Source: Amphiura filiformis (Eukaryota; Echinodermata; Ophiuroidea; Amphilepidida; Amphiuridae). From it: a DNA stretch of 64,000 bases. This document shows positions 1 through 12,304 of this stretch, one piece after another (position 1 is the stretch's first letter; the number at the start of each line of letters is the position of its first letter). The DNA lies in contig NC_092641.1 in assembly GCF_039555335.1 (NCBI RefSeq), forward strand, positions 30,626,848 through 30,690,847. Direction: 5' to 3'. Below the pieces are notes generated by a model. The model worked only from the letters and a program-made list of their open reading frames with translations. It searched no databases and was not told the origin of the DNA. The position numbers and the translations under genes are program-made.

Positions 1-700
1 GGTCAGGACAAGTATTATAGGTAACGGGCGTTGGGTAATTAGAGATAGGCCTATCACGAGAACCGCCCAACCCGAGAACCGCGAAATCTAGTGTTTTATA
101 ATATGAAATCATAACAACTTACACTGAATTTCAAAATCTATTGAAATCGCATATCTATGTTCTAAAGACAGAATTTTTTTTGAATAAGGACCTTAAAATA
201 TCCCAATTTTTGATCCTTTTTAACCCATATTTTAATTATTCAAAAATTGTTTTGAATCTTTAGAACATAAATATGCAGTTTTTTTTTGTTCGTTTTCCAG
301 CTAAAAATAAAGGCGGCAGCCACTATGAAATTGGCTATACCATCTTGAAAAAATAATGGATTACCTCATATCCAAAATAATTGTTCTACAGCTAGAGCAC
401 TATAATATTTCTGGTTGATTTTATACCAATAATAGGTGAAAGAGGTGTCCTGTATATGTACATGTGTTTGTTGTTGTTGTTTTCAGGCAGTTGTTAAGGC
501 AGCGGCCATTTTAAAAATGGCGGCACATCTTGAAAAAATAAACCAGAATTGTTTAGTCTTTATTGCTGTATTACTCGCATTATAAAGGTAAACAAAATGC
601 TTTGTCAACTCTTTAATAACATTATGTTAAAATCGTGCATCTATTTTTCAAAAGTGTTTTTAGAACGTTATTAAAACGTTTTATACCTTCACTGAAAACG
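1..700. other. AT-rich non-coding DNA with a weak internal duplication
   Basis: No credible coding region. Two stretches (about 262-375 and 455-545) share a poly-T/GTT block followed by a 'GGCGGCAGCC...CATCTTGAAAAAATAA'-like segment, suggesting an old diverged tandem duplication. Nothing else recognised. Confidence 0.4.
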
Positions 701-719
701 AAACTTGGGGTGACTAACT

Positions 720-1870
720 AAGGAAAAGTTAGTTAAAACAATGTCAAGTACGACTAACCTGTAACTAATACGGCTGGACTGTACTAAACTATATGTTAGT
801 AGGTCAGGATACACTAGGGACTTAACTATCAAAATACTAGTTCAACCTTGACCTACTAATATAATAAATTAGTTCAACTAGACCTACTAGAGCTTACTAG
901 GGACTCTACTAATATATTGGGGTGTTCTACTAATGGGCTCTACTATCAAAAACGATGTCAAGTACGACTATTTTTTTTAATAGGGCATTCTGTACTAATG
1001 TTCGACTAGTTCAGCTGACTGAACTAGTCTGTGGAACTAGCCCAATTCTAGCCCGGTAGAAGTGGTCGAAGATATGGAAACTCACGTTTTATTGACCTTT
1101 TTTCCCAACCTTGTATTTTTTAATAACTTACAAACCGTTTTAGCATGGTTAGAATTTGAAAAACAGATTTGGCCCCGTTTTTTTAGCCCTGTTTTCTACT
1201 ACACACGGCATGATGAAGGTTTCCACGAATTCGGCAGCCATGGCAGCCTCAACCATGCATGCACAAACCCACGGTCCATGATCATGACATTTGTGTTCCG
1301 ATTTACAATCTCATTTCAAATTCTAACGGTTTGTAAGTTATTCAAAAACAAGCTTGGGAAAAATGTCAATAAAACATACCTTTCCATTTCTTCGACCATT
1401 TCTAACGGGCTAGAATCGGGGCTAAAATGTCCATCTCAAGACGCTAGATGTGCTATGTGAATGTCTACAGCTGCATGTGTGAAATGTCGTCTATATAAGC
1501 TAGTAGAGACTAGCTCTACTAGCTTAATTTGTCCATGGAAGAAAGAGATAAGAGTCATGTCATGTGATCAAAAGGGCGGTAAATTCAACTTTAGTACAAC
1601 CCTTGGTACGGTCCACAACCATGATTCGTTCTACCAATTCGTAAAGCCAGAAAAGTTAGTTGGACCAACTTTTGCGGTGCAACTAATTTTCACTTATTAG
1701 TAAAGTACCATAATTTGGCATAGTTCGGCATGTCCGTACTAACAATTTCCCTCACTGCATGCTGTACTAGCCAAGCATACTAGATGGACGTTTAGTCCGA
1801 CATTAAAAACTAGTTTACCAGGGGAAACTAGTGGTCCTACTAAACAAAAGCTTAGTTCAGCTTACATAAT
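720..1870. repeat. TACTA/TAGT-rich repeat with foldback arms
   Basis: The block is densely packed with ACTAGT, TACTA and TAGTA words. Within it, 1045-1160 and 1314-1416 are imperfect inverted copies of each other: both carry CTAGCCCG, GGTCGAAGA, TTTTATTGAC, AACTTACAAACCGTT and GAATTTGAAA in mirrored order. Inverted arms of about 100 bp around a 150-bp centre indicate a foldback or MITE-type element. Two open frames lie here (1062-1460 and 1461-1700), but one covers both arms and neither resembles a protein, so they are not called. The family is not identified. Confidence 0.6.
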
Positions 1871-2224
1871 ACGAGTTTTTGTTTTCAGTGTTTATATAAA
1901 CCGACAATAACACGTTATCTGTAAAACGTTTTGTGTTTGCTTGGCAACTCAACTTGAAGGCTCTACGACGACGTTGAAAAATTGATATGATGATGATATA
2001 TAAATGTCAAAGTTCAAGGTAACTCGACTTATGGCCTAAAACGCGACGCTTACTTTGCACCTAAAATCTATGGAAAGCTATTTAGGATTTGAAGGGTAAA
2101 AATAGGTCAAATCATCAAATTGAGGCTATTACGATAAACTGATATGAAAAGGTGAGAAATTAGCAAAATCGGATACCAAGAAGATTCCAAAAAGTTGCAT
2201 GTTTACTAAATGGTGGCCATCTTG
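1871..2224. other. Unannotated AT-rich stretch
   Basis: No coding, RNA or repeat signal recognised beyond general AT richness. It leads directly into the GGTCAAAAATGT tandem array. Confidence 0.3.
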
Positions 2225-2692
2225 AAACAAAAATGTGATTTTTGGTCAAAAATTAGATTTTTGACAAAATGTGTTTTAGGTAATAATGTGATTTTTGGTC
2301 ATAAATGTGATTTTTGGTCAAAAATGTGTTTTTATTTCAAAATATGTTATTTTGGTCAGGGGTCAAAAATGTGATTTATGGTCAAAAATGTGAATCTTGG
2401 TCAAAAATGTAATTTTTAGTCAAAAATGTAATTTTTGGTCAAAAAAGTGATTTTTGGTCCAAAATGTGATTTTCGGTCAAAAATGTAATTTTTAGTCAAA
2501 AATGTAATTTTTGGTCAAAAATGTTATTTTTGGTCCAAAATGTGCTTTTCGGTCCAAAATGTGATTTTTGGTCAAAATGTGATTTTTGGTCAAAATGTGA
2601 TTTTTGGTCAAAATGTGATTTTTGGTCAAAATGTGATTTTTGGTCAAAATTGTGATTTTTGGTCAAAAATGTGATTTTTGATCAAAAACATG
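2225..2692. repeat. Short tandem array, ~20-bp unit (GATTTTTGGTCAAAAATGT)
   Basis: About two dozen consecutive variants of a 17-22-bp unit are visible, differing mainly by one A (AAAAT versus AAAAAT) and by T/G changes. The last five to six units (about 2555-2650) are nearly identical, so that end was probably amplified most recently. No coding potential. Confidence 0.9.
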
Positions 2693-2712
2693 ACCGCCGT
2701 TCACGGCCCTCC

Positions 2713-2985
2713 GACTCCATACCCGGTTGACTCCCGCGTATGGATGCCGACTGCACCAGCCCTCTGCACCGACAACGAGGCGTGACCACTGCGCAGCTCA
2801 CCACGACTCCACACCCGGTTGCATCCCGCGTATGGATGCCGACTGTACCGTCCCTCTGCACCGACAACGACGGCGTGACCACTGCGCGCGGCTCACCACG
2901 ACTCCACACCCGGTTGCATGCCGCGTATGTGTGCCGACTGCACCGACAACGACGGCGATACCAGTTACCCAGGGGCGATACCAGG
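2713..2985. repeat. GC-rich minisatellite, 92-95-bp unit, about three copies
   Basis: Units start with GACTCCA at about 2713, 2805 and 2900 (spacing 92 and 95) and carry CCCGGTTG, CGCGTATG, GCCGACTG and CACCGACAACGA. The third copy is shortened. GC content contrasts sharply with the flanking AT-rich DNA. Overlapping open frames on both strands are a by-product of the repeat and are not called. Confidence 0.85.
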
Positions 2986-3344
2986 CCTAGCCTATAATCA
3001 TGAATTCATGATAATATTCTCCCAGACGGACCACAGCGGTGAGGTCCGGGGTGAGGTTCTACACGGGTACGTATAAATATATTACTATAGGCCTATAATA
3101 ATTATAATTATTTAAATAAATATCAGGTTAAAATCGGATTGAATTCAGGTTGAAATTAGGTTGAAATTTCGACGTCAATACAACGTGGGATTCAGGTTGA
3201 AATTAGGTTGAAATTTCGACGTTGAATCAACGTTGAAATCGGGTTGAAATCGGGTTAGGGGCGATTTGCAAATACAACGTGATTTCAACGTCGAAACGTC
3301 AACCTGATTTCAACGTGATTTCAACGTCGGGTGTGCCCACTGGG
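2964..3344. mobile_element. Possible MITE with GTTGAAAT-type internal repeats
   Basis: The segment is bounded by TTACCCAG on the left and CTGGGTAA on the right (inverted). Its right half (3125-3330) is made of GTTGAAAT/ATTTCAAC words in both orientations, so it can fold back. The right end reads GTGTGCCCACTGGG, an end type seen in dispersed GTTGAAAT-containing repeats of many animals (recalled, not searched). The left boundary is uncertain. Confidence 0.45.
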
Positions 3345-3962
3345 TAACCCTGACCCGAACCCTTACAATAACCCTAATACTATACTTAAGCCTAAGCCTA
3401 ACTATAACCATAACCAGGGTACACGGTTACTAACCCTAACACTAACCCTAATTCTAACCCTAAAAATTCGGACTGATGGTGGTTCGGACGGACGGGGAGA
3501 CCCAAAGCCTTACCCTAACCCTAGGTTCTTAGCAGTTGTTCCGACGTCTAACCCTAACCAATCAGTATTACGGTCAAGTTTTGAGAACAGGTAATTCTTC
3601 CGGTGTCAAACCCGAACCCTTGCCCTAACCATGACCATAACCCTAACCCTAACCTTTACCATAACCCTAACGATAAGCCTAACCCTAAGCCTAATACTAA
3701 CCCTAAGCCTATCCCTAACCCTAAGCTTAAACATAACCCTAATCCTAAACCGAAGCATTACCCTAACCCTAGGTTCTTATGAGTTATTCCGGCGTCTAAC
3801 CCTAACCCTGACCAGAACCCGAACCTTAACCGTAACCCTAATCCTTACCCTAACCCTAAGTTCTTAGGAGTTGTTCCGGCGTCTAACACTAACCTTTACA
3901 CGAACCCTAACCCAAACCATCACCCTAACCCTAATACTAAATTTATTCCTAACCCTAACCCT
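3345..3962. repeat. Degenerate telomere-like array (CCCTAA orientation)
   Basis: Irregular CCCTAA/CCTAAC variants are interrupted by recurring non-telomeric pieces such as 'GAGTT(G/A)TTCCGGCGTC' near 3780 and 3868. It is too diverged to be a functional telomere. The same interrupting pieces recur at 12.3-13.9 kb and 18.6-20.8 kb, so this is one repeat family. It ends where the (CAAT)n tail of the minus-strand LINE begins. Confidence 0.85.
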
Positions 3963-4442
3963 TCAATCAATCAATCAATCCCTGAAACTTATATAGCGCC
4001 TAAAACCAAGAAAACTTGCACTAAGGCGCTGGACACATACAAAGATCATCATATGCAAACAAATGAAAAGAAATACATACATAATATCAATTCAAAATAT
4101 ACACAATAACAAAGAAAGTTAATGCTTATACGCAATTCCAAACAGGTGATGTTTAACCAGTTTCTTAAAAATGACAATGGATTCTGCATTTCTGATGTGT
4201 TTGGGCAGTTTGTTCCAGATGCGGGGTCCATAGCAGGAGAAAGACCTGTCCGCGAATGTTGAATGTTGAGTTCTTTGTTCAATAAATAGTGTTGTTGATG
4301 TTGTGGAGCGAAGGCGTCTGCGACCAGTTTGTTCATGAAGCATATCGGAAATGTAATCCGGAGTTTGTTTGTGAGAAGATTTGTAAACGAGGACCAGGAT
4401 TTTAAAATCAACTCGTTGCTCATAGACTTTCAATGGCCGCCA
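3963..4442 (-). pseudogene. 3' end of a CR1/L2-like LINE, part 2: RT C-terminus, 3' UTR and (ATTG)n tail
   Basis: Read on the minus strand from 4442, the frame gives RVDFKILVLVYK, then TPDYISDMLHEQ, then GPRIWNKLPKHIRNAESI and FKKLVKHHLF. This is the typical extreme C-terminus of CR1/L2/Jockey-group reverse transcriptases; the third LINE in this window ends the same way at 17.9-18.0 kb. The stop is near 4119. A UTR with TATATAGCGCC follows, then a (GATT)n tail at 3964-3981 on the plus strand. This piece continues the RT that breaks off at about 10456; the two halves are separated by the plus-strand LINE inserted between them. Confidence 0.85.
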
Positions 4443-4654
4443 TGCTATAAGGACGTGTGTCATACGGAGCTCCCGAGAACCACCGGGATAATCATAATTT
4501 TCTTGATCGTTTACTTTATGTGCTTGACTTATCACTATTATATACCGTGTGTGCATCATTTTGTGATCATTTGTGAGGAAAAACGTGGATTTATATGACT
4601 TTTATTGCACGATATTCATCTGGAATTGAATCCTATAATACTTCCCGCGGCACA

Positions 4655-5403
4655 TCATGGCCGACAACAACGCACCATCCACGAGTACACTTGAGCAGTC
4701 AATTGCATCGATCGATATGGTCAAGCTATACACAATGCTATCCAAAATGGACATTGACATGAAAACACGCTTTGATGGTTTATCGCGTCAGCTGTGTGAT
4801 GTTCAGAAGGAAATTAAAACACTGAATAAAACATGATGTGGAGGAACTTGATAGAGGTTTGAAATATGCAGATGAGGAAATAACGGAGCTGAAAGAAGAA
4901 ATAGTGCCCAAGATTAAAACAGAACTGATGGAGAAGATTGATGCATTGAACAAATGTAGACTTGAAACGGAACTATACAGTAAAAAATCTAATTTACTGT
5001 TCTTCAATGTCCCACAGTCAACTGAATCAGAGGATAGTGAGGATGTCTTGAGAGACGTTCTGTCCAAGACCAAAATCCCCAGTCAACAAGACATCATATT
5101 TTCCAATGTCCACCGACTGCCTACTAGAGCCCATACCAACAACAGCAAACCAATCATTGCCAAGTTCGTTCGGATGCGTGACCGTGAGATGGTTCTTAAT
5201 GGAATAACTGAAGCCGAAATCAGCTTGCAAGGAAAAGGGTAATTGCTGTCCCCACCTTCCAGCACCTATGCAGGAGGAGAGAAAGCGTCTGATGACGATT
5301 CGCAAGAAACTTAGAGCAGAAGGTAAAGATGCCAAGATCCGAGTGACCGGGACAAAGGTACTCATATTTGTAAACAATGTTGTTTGGAATGAAACGGAGT
5401 AAT
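4655..5403 (+). pseudogene. LINE ORF1p-like protein: coiled coil, RRM-like core, C-terminal domain
   Basis: ATG at 4655 opens MADNNAPSTSTLEQSI. The frame breaks at the AAAA run 4828-4831 and resumes as VEELDRGLKYADEEITELK, a heptad-like coiled coil. It then runs through KSNLLFFNVPQ and IIFSNVHRLPTR...KPIIAKFVRMRDREMV, which match the RRM-like region of L1-type ORF1 proteins. A second break near 5236-5240 (AAAAGGG) leads to a lysine-rich tail (MQEERKRLMTIRKKLRAEGK), as in the ORF1p C-terminal domain, ending at TAA 5401-5403. In characterised L1 elements ORF1p is an RNA-binding trimeric chaperone; function here is by homology. Whether it belongs to the same element as the ORF at 6872 rests on both lying in one insertion. 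Confidence 0.7.
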
Positions 5404-6871
5404 AACTTTTAGTTCTACTCTACTAGCCATGTAAGTCTACCTGTTTATGAGTAGCATGAAATAAACTTTTCTCGTGTATAATATACTTTGTGTTTACAAA
5501 AACAGTCTTCCCGCTGCTGCCGGATTTGTACCACTCGCTTTTTCAAACTGAACTTTTTCGCGATTACGCTGTGAATTAACAATGATATTTTGCCTTACTC
5601 CATGCCTGGATCGGTTGAACTATATACTTATTTGGATAATATCGCGTTTTGAAGTGTTTGCGCTATGAAATTGAAATTGAAAATCTGTATGTATCATGAT
5701 TTGGACTTGTACAATATCTCTTTCTGATATGTTGCATTCGTTTAGTTTTATTAATAATTTATTAATAATATTTTAAAGTAATAAATAATGTTCTAAATAA
5801 TTTGTTTATAAATGTTGTTAGTTATATGGTTTGTACTATTGGGCGCTGCACGAAGGGTCATTGGTTCGGGTCGTCCTCCGGACGCGCTCCGGTGGACATG
5901 CTGATGCAGGGAGTGTATTCCCAATCACCTGTTTTTCCCGTTGTGATCAATTTAATTCTTTTTGTACTACATGTGTCTTCTGGGGCGTGTGTGGGGGATG
6001 ATTAGGGCTGGTGACCTTCCGTGCATGCACTCTGTATTAATTTGTTTATTATTGTTTGTAGTATGAACTGTCTGTATCAGATGACCCAATTTTCACGGAT
6101 GCTTTGGTTTGAATGATGGCTGCATTTTTTTTCTTGTTCCTGGTCTCTGTGCTCAGCCTGGTTCTCTTTGTATTTCTGATTATAGCCACTGATGTCATCC
6201 TTGCACCTGTCTTATCAGAGCTACTTGATTGAGGGTTCATCTTTTACTATGTTTTCCATAATGTTGTCTTTCCTTTGATTTTTTTTTCCTCGTTTTTTTT
6301 TTTTAAATGTCTTTATTCATATGCATTTCTTTAATTGTTTAATTACTTATTTACTTGATTTATTTCTTGTCATTTACTTTAACTTGTTTTAAATTTAACT
6401 GTCCATGACATTTTCTGAATCATTGTGTTCATTGGCGGGTGATTGAACATGTTTTTCTTTCCATTATCTTCGCCATTTGCTTACTTGCCTGCTATTTTCA
6501 CCTTGATTGCTGGAATGTCGTGATCAATTTTCCCCTTTTTGTTTGTGTATTTTCAAGTCATATTTAGTACTAGGTTTCCAATCGTTGTGATCTTTTTTTT
6601 TTCTTTTTAAATAAAATTCCTTTATATTATTATTTCTGTATCTATTATTGATTTGTATTTGTTTATGCATTAGCCTTTTATTTATGGTATATTTATCAGT
6701 TACCTGGTGGTTTTCCGTGCTCGTATGATTCTGTCCTATATGCTTTTTGGCCCCTAATTTGTTTTCATCACCTACTTTAAACTTCAGTGTTTAGTGTAAC
6801 CTTTTTTTTTTTTTGTGTGTGTGTGTTTTTTTTTTTTTGTTGTTGTTGTGTGTGTTTGACGTTGGATCTTC
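5404..6871 (+). other. T-rich spacer between the two LINE ORFs
   Basis: Nearly 1.5 kb without a credible ORF. It is strongly T-rich on the plus strand, with poly-T and TG runs just before the second ORF (6803-6855). A GC-richer island at about 5840-5935 stands out. It could be an inter-ORF region, the 5' UTR of a second element, or an old internal insertion; I cannot tell which. Confidence 0.4.
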
Positions 6872-9800
6872 ATGGCAAATTGTAAAAAATGTTTGAAGAA
6901 CATTGCACATGATCGTATATTGTTAACTTGTAAATACTGTAATAATTTATATCATAAAAAATGTGTTTATGGCAATATTGATGATGATAACTGGATGTGT
7001 TTTAGTTGTACTGGTACTTTATTTCCATTCAATCACATCCTTGATGATAATGAATTTAAATTTAATCTTTGTTATTTCAATAACTCCATTGAATATAATA
7101 AGCTGCTGAGTCTAAAATTGAATCCTTTCTTGTATGATGATATTGTTGATAATGCTATGCCAAAGAATCTGTTTAAACCCAATTGTGTTAACTCTTGTAA
7201 CTATTACTTTGATAATTCACTGGATATTGATGCTTCGTTTAGTGACAGTTTTTCAATTTTACATTTAAATTCTCGTAGTTTTAACAAAAACCGTGACAAC
7301 ATCGAAATTTTCTTATCAAATTTGAAACACACTTTTCTGTAATTGCAATGTCAGAAACTTGGTTTAAGGAGGATCAATCTAATTTAATCGATATTACCAA
7401 TTATAATTTAATTAGTGTACCACGGAAGAACAGGAAAAGTGGTGGTGCTGCTTTGTACATTCATAATTCGCTTTCTTTTAAATTAAGAAAGGATCTTGAT
7501 CTAATTCAGCATGACTCTTCTGTTAATGTTATTGATCATTCTGAGTCTATCTTCGTTGAAATTATGAATTCAAAGTGTAAGAATATAATTATTGGTAATG
7601 TTTATCGTGCTCACAAAACTGACGTTGATTCATTTAATTCTGATTTAAACCGTTGTCTTGATGTTATTGCAAATGAAAACAAGCATTGCTATATTTCAGG
7701 TGATTTTAACTTAGACCTTTTACAGCACGAGAATGATTTAAAAATTCAGAATTTCCTTACAAATTTCTTTGATCATAATATGTTTCCACTTATAGATCGC
7801 CCCACCAGGATAACGTCACATTCTGCCACACTTCTTGATAATATTTTCACTAATGTTTTTGATAAGAAAATTAAGTCTGGTATATGTGTGTCTGACATCA
7901 CGGATCATTACCCTATTTTTCAATTTACTGATTCTATTTCATTGAAATATAATTTTGTTGGATCCACACATGGTCGTTCATTTACTCAACGGAACATTCA
8001 TTCATTTACAAATCACCTTCAATTAACTAATTGGAATCATGTTCTTAATGAGGAATCTGTTAGCCAAGCGTATAAGTTATTTATTGATAAACTGTCTGTA
8101 TTATATAATCGTTGTTTTCCCGTTAAGGCTAAACGTGTGAATTTAAGTTATAAGCGTATTCCTCATAAACCATGGATTACAACTGCTATTTTAACATCCA
8201 TCAATCGTAAGGATAAGCTGTACCGTAAATTTAAATCTTCTCCAACAGATGCCAATAAGCGTTTACTAGTAAGTTATAGAAATACTCTTACCAGTCTGAT
8301 TCGTAATTCTAAAAAAATGTATTATTGTAATTTGCTCAGTGAACAAAAGCACAATCTCAAACAAACCTGGAAAATCCTTAATGATCTTTTAGGAAGGAAG
8401 CGTAAGCAACCTCTTCCAGATTGTTTTGATATAAATGGCACACCAACAACTAATCCTGAAATGATTGCAAATGGTTTTAATGATTTCTTCACCAATATTG
8501 GTCCTAAATTAGCTAAAATATTCCTCCTACACATGTTTCTTTTGATCACTTTTTGAATAATATTCCTTCTCCCCAGAATTCACTTTTTCTTACACCAACG
8601 GACACGAATGAAGTTATCAAAATATGTGCTTCTCTTAGATCTGGTGCAAGTCCCGGATATGATGAAATTAGACCTGATATTGTAAAACATGTTAAACATC
8701 TGATTGCTTCTCCGTTGGTTCACATATTTAATTTGTCTATTTCTAATGGAATTTTTCCAGATGAGCTTAAGCACGCTAAAGTTGTTCCTATTTTTAAAGC
8801 TGGCGACTCCCATTTATGTAACAATTATCGCCCAATTTCAATCCTTCCTGTGTTTTCAAAAATATTTGAGCGTATTATTCACAAGAGACTTTATAATTTT
8901 CTTACATTTTATTCATTACTTCATCAAAGTCAATTTGGTTTTAGGACAAATTATTCATCCTACATGGCTGTTTTAGAGGCCTACAATATGATAGTTTCTA
9001 ACCTTGATAAAGGTCACCATACTTTGGGTATATTCCTGGACCTCTCCAAGGCTTTCGATACGATCAATCATGATATTCTCATTGAGAAACTTCACCATTA
9101 TGGAGTACGTGGAAAGGCTTTGGAGTGGTTCAGGAGCTATCTTACCAACAGAAAACAATTTGTGGTGTTTAATAATTGTAAATCTTCTTCAAGTACAGTT
9201 CAATGTGGTGTTCCCCAAGGTTCTGTATTGGGTCCCCTTCTTTTTATTATTTTCCTTAATGATATTGTTTATTCTTCGAAAGATTTGTCCTTTTTTATTT
9301 ATGCAGATGATACAAATGCTATTATGTCCAATCCGAACCTTGATGAACTTATTTGTTCTGTTAATAATCAATTAACTAATATTTCTGTATGGTTCAAAGC
9401 CAATAAGTTGTCCCTTAATGTTCAAAAACGAATTATATTATGTTTAAAACCGTCATAGCAATCGCACATACCACAATACTCATATATTTATAGATGGCAA
9501 TGAACTTATTAAAGTAACTCGTACTAAATTTTTGGGTGTTATTCTTGATGAATCTCTGACATGGTATGATCATACCTCTTATGTTACCAATATTGTTTCA
9601 AGATATAGTGGAATATTATTTCGTCTAAAGCACATTCTTTCGTGTGATACGTTATTTACCTTGTACAATACATTAGTTCTACCTCATCTACACTACTGTA
9701 ATATAATTTGGGCAGATCCTAACAATTGTAATTTGAATTCTATCTATGTGAAACAAAAGAGAATTATCAGGTTATGTACCAATTCTAGCTGGCTGGCCCA

Positions 9801-10130
9801 TACATCACCTTTATTTGGACAGTTAAATACTTTGAATATTTTTGATATTCATAAACTTATCAAAGCTTTATTTATGTATAATTTCAGTATTAACAACATG
9901 CCTTGTAATTTTGCCAATTATTTTGTTAAAATATGGCCATCCACACTTATTCAACACGCTCATCCAATTTGTTTCGCCCTACAATATTCAATTATGATTT
10001 GGCCAGAAATACCATTAGAAGGCAGGGCCCATTGCTCTGGAATTCTATCCCCGATGATATCAAAATCGCCTTGTCTCCTAATTCATTCAAACGCAGCTAT
10101 AAAGATTATCTGATTTCTTTATACTCATAA
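6872..10130 (+). pseudogene. LINE ORF2: PHD finger, APE-type endonuclease, reverse transcriptase
   Basis: ATG 6872 starts a C4HC3 PHD-type finger (C4, C7, C20, C23, H28, C31, C43, C46). An exonuclease/endonuclease-phosphatase domain follows (MSETWFKEDQ, GNVYRAHK, SGDFNLDLL, TDHYPIF). The RT domain has NNYRPISILP, FLDLSKAFDTINHDIL, CGVPQGSVLGPLLF and the catalytic IYADDTN (about 9297). The true C-terminus is GPLLWNSIPDDIK...YKDYLISLYS, stop at 10128-10130. The frame is interrupted at T-run 7333-7336, A-run 8515-8518, A-run 9424-9428, once more near 9440-9490, and A-run 9928-9931. All catalytic motifs are otherwise intact. The clade within CR1/Jockey is not resolved. The enzyme would nick target DNA and prime cDNA synthesis at the nick. 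Confidence 0.85.
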
Positions 10131-10455
10131 ATTTATTGCTTCATAAATGCCCTGTATCATAACATTCTATTTTGTACTGTATAAAGTTAATGCATTTTTT
10201 TTTTAATCGACTTTTGTTTATATGCTATTGCCATTGCCAACGTCATTGTCTGTCTGCACTAGTCCTGTCAGTCTGCCGTTTTTCACCCCGTCCTTGTCTG
10301 TTGTCTGTAGGCGTCTTTTGTTTGTTTTTTTGCACCGAGGGCAATCATGTCTTACGAGATTTGCTCTTGTGATTGTCCTACCATCCCTTTCTTGAATATT
10401 TTGTTATTGTATATAATATGATGGTGAAATAAACTTGAACTTGAACTTAATGTGT
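10131..10455 (+). other. 3' UTR and (TTGAAC)n tail of the plus-strand LINE
   Basis: T-rich UTR ending GATGGTGAAATAAACTTGAAC, with a short TTGAAC repeat at about 10433-10449. Simple-repeat 3' tails of this kind are normal for CR1/L2-type LINEs, which lack poly(A). AATAAA is present just before the tail. Confidence 0.7.
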
Positions 10456-12300
10456 AACCAGTGCATGTCAATGAGATCATTTGTGATGGAGTCATACTTG
10501 CGTTTCCTGGTAATTAGGCGTGCAGCAGTACGCTGGATATTTTGAAGACGCTTGAAAAGTGTTTCGCTGATGCCGACAAGTAAACTATTTAGTCGAGCCT
10601 TGAGGTGACAAGAGTATGAATGGCGAGTTTGGTAGATTCGGTGGTTAGCATTTTACGAGCACGTCCAATGTTAATCAGCTGGAAATTGGCAGATTTTGCA
10701 ATATTAGCCACCTGCGCAGACATAGTCATGCTGCGGTCAAACATGACCCCAGGTTCTTTACGGGATTACCCAGAACAGGGATATCAATGCCAGCGATATT
10801 CATAGATGAAAGATTGAACTTGGCAAGCTGAGCGTGGAAACCAAACACAATGACTTCGGTTTTTTCGGCATTGGGTTTCAAGAAATTATGAGACATCCAT
10901 GTCTGAACCTCGTTAACACATTGCTCAAGTGTTGCCACAGCACTCTTCACACCGTCAGCTGATGTAGGACAGATGGAAACATATATCTGAGTGTCGTCAG
11001 CGTATATGTGTAGTTTCATGCCATACTTGCGAATGACCGAGCCAATGGGGAGAATGTAAATTAAAAATAGGAGCGGTCCGAGTACCGACCCCTGTGGCAC
11101 GCCATAGCGGAGGAACTGTCGGTTGGAGAAAGTTCCATTAATGCACCCGCGTTGCGTCCTATTTGACAAATATGACTTGAACCAGTCAAAAGGAACATTA
11201 TTGATTCCGAGGATGTCTTGGAGTCTTGTGAGTAACACCATATGATCAATGGTGTCGAATGCACTACTGAGATCGAGCAGCAGAAGTATGGTGACACCTT
11301 GCATTTCCATAGCCCACAAGATATCGTTGTGGACCTTAATCAAAGCTGTTTCTGTGCTGTGAAACTGTTTGTATGCTGACTGAAGGGGCTCGTGAAGGTG
11401 GTGTTTGGACATATGATCAGTCAACTGTTTTGCAACTACACGCTCAAGCACTTTGGAAATGTAAGGAAGGTTACTCACAGGACGGTAGTGTTTAAGTATA
11501 TTGTGGTCCAGGTTGTGTTTCTTGAGCAAAGGTATTACGATAGCAGATTTCAGAGGATCTGGGACCACACCTTCCTCTAAGGACATGTTTATGATGGATG
11601 TTATTGCTGGCATAAGAGCATCCAACTGTTGCTTGACCAACCAAGAAGGGGAGGGTCAAGCAGACAAGAAGGGCATGGAGATTTGATAATTATCTCCTTA
11701 ACGTGAGCTTCGGACACAGTGGTGAAATTGTTCCACAGTAAGTTCCTCTGCAGCTGATTGGAAGTTGCAGCATCTGACCCACCAGATGGTAAATTAGATC
11801 TGATAGTCACAATCTTAGACATGAAGAAGTCCGCAAATTGGTTTACTAAGACACCTGGACAGTCATGATCAGGAAACTTAGAAGGTTGCTTATTGTGAAG
11901 GATGTCACCGATGATTGAGAACATAGTCTTGAAGTCATTGCCACAGTCCACAATCTTGTTGTTATAGAAAGTGCATTTGGCAAGATAGAGAGAACTATTG
12001 TATTTATTTCGGATTGCTTTGAAGATCTCAAAGTCAACAGTTAAGCCACTTACAATCCACCTTCTTCGATCTCTTTTCATCTGGTGTAGAGAATCCGAAA
12101 ACCAGGGCTGTTGAATTATGGGCACCACAGATCGTGTACGGGGTGGTGCATGTTGGTCTGACAAACAGGAAAGTGTTTCATTATACTGGTTAACAGCGTC
12201 AGTGACATTGGAAGCAGGAGAGGTAGATAAATCAAATGTGACAATGTCCTCTTTGAAAGCGACCGGGTCAATTGATTTGAATTTCCTGGATGTTATTAGT
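10456..12300 (-). pseudogene. CR1/L2-like LINE, part 1: linker and reverse transcriptase, 5'-truncated
   Basis: Read on the minus strand from about 12295: a post-endonuclease linker (LSDQHAPPRTRSV, QQPWFSDSLHQMKRDRRRW), then the RT with [52 protein letters not shown] and HIYADDTQIY (about 11000). The frame shifts near 11600-11640 and near 10745, then runs to NDLIDMHWL, where the plus-strand LINE interrupts it. The endonuclease domain is missing: the 5' end meets telomere-like repeats at about 12305. With the 3963-4442 piece the copy spans about 2.3 kb. Confidence 0.85.
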
Positions 12301-12304
12301 TTCT

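Larger units (their letters stand above)
4443..10455 (+). mobile_element. 6-kb plus-strand LINE (CR1/Jockey supergroup) nested in another LINE
   Basis: On the minus strand, the protein ...NDLIDMHWL stops at about 10456 and its continuation ...PLKVYEQRVDFKI resumes at about 4442. Everything between is therefore one insertion. It holds an L1-type ORF1 (4655-5403), a T-rich spacer, and a PHD-endonuclease-RT ORF (6872-10130), and ends in a (TTGAAC)n tail at about 10433-10449. Boundaries are good to about 15 bp; no clean target duplication is visible. The T-rich composition differs from the host LINE. Most frame breaks inside are one-base changes in A or T runs. Confidence 0.8.

Noticed and set aside
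1062-1460. 132-codon plus-strand ORF
   Set aside because: It spans both arms of a foldback and has no recognisable protein pattern.
3345-3962. Possible true telomere or chromosome end
   Set aside because: The repeats are heavily diverged, interrupted, change orientation and are interstitial.
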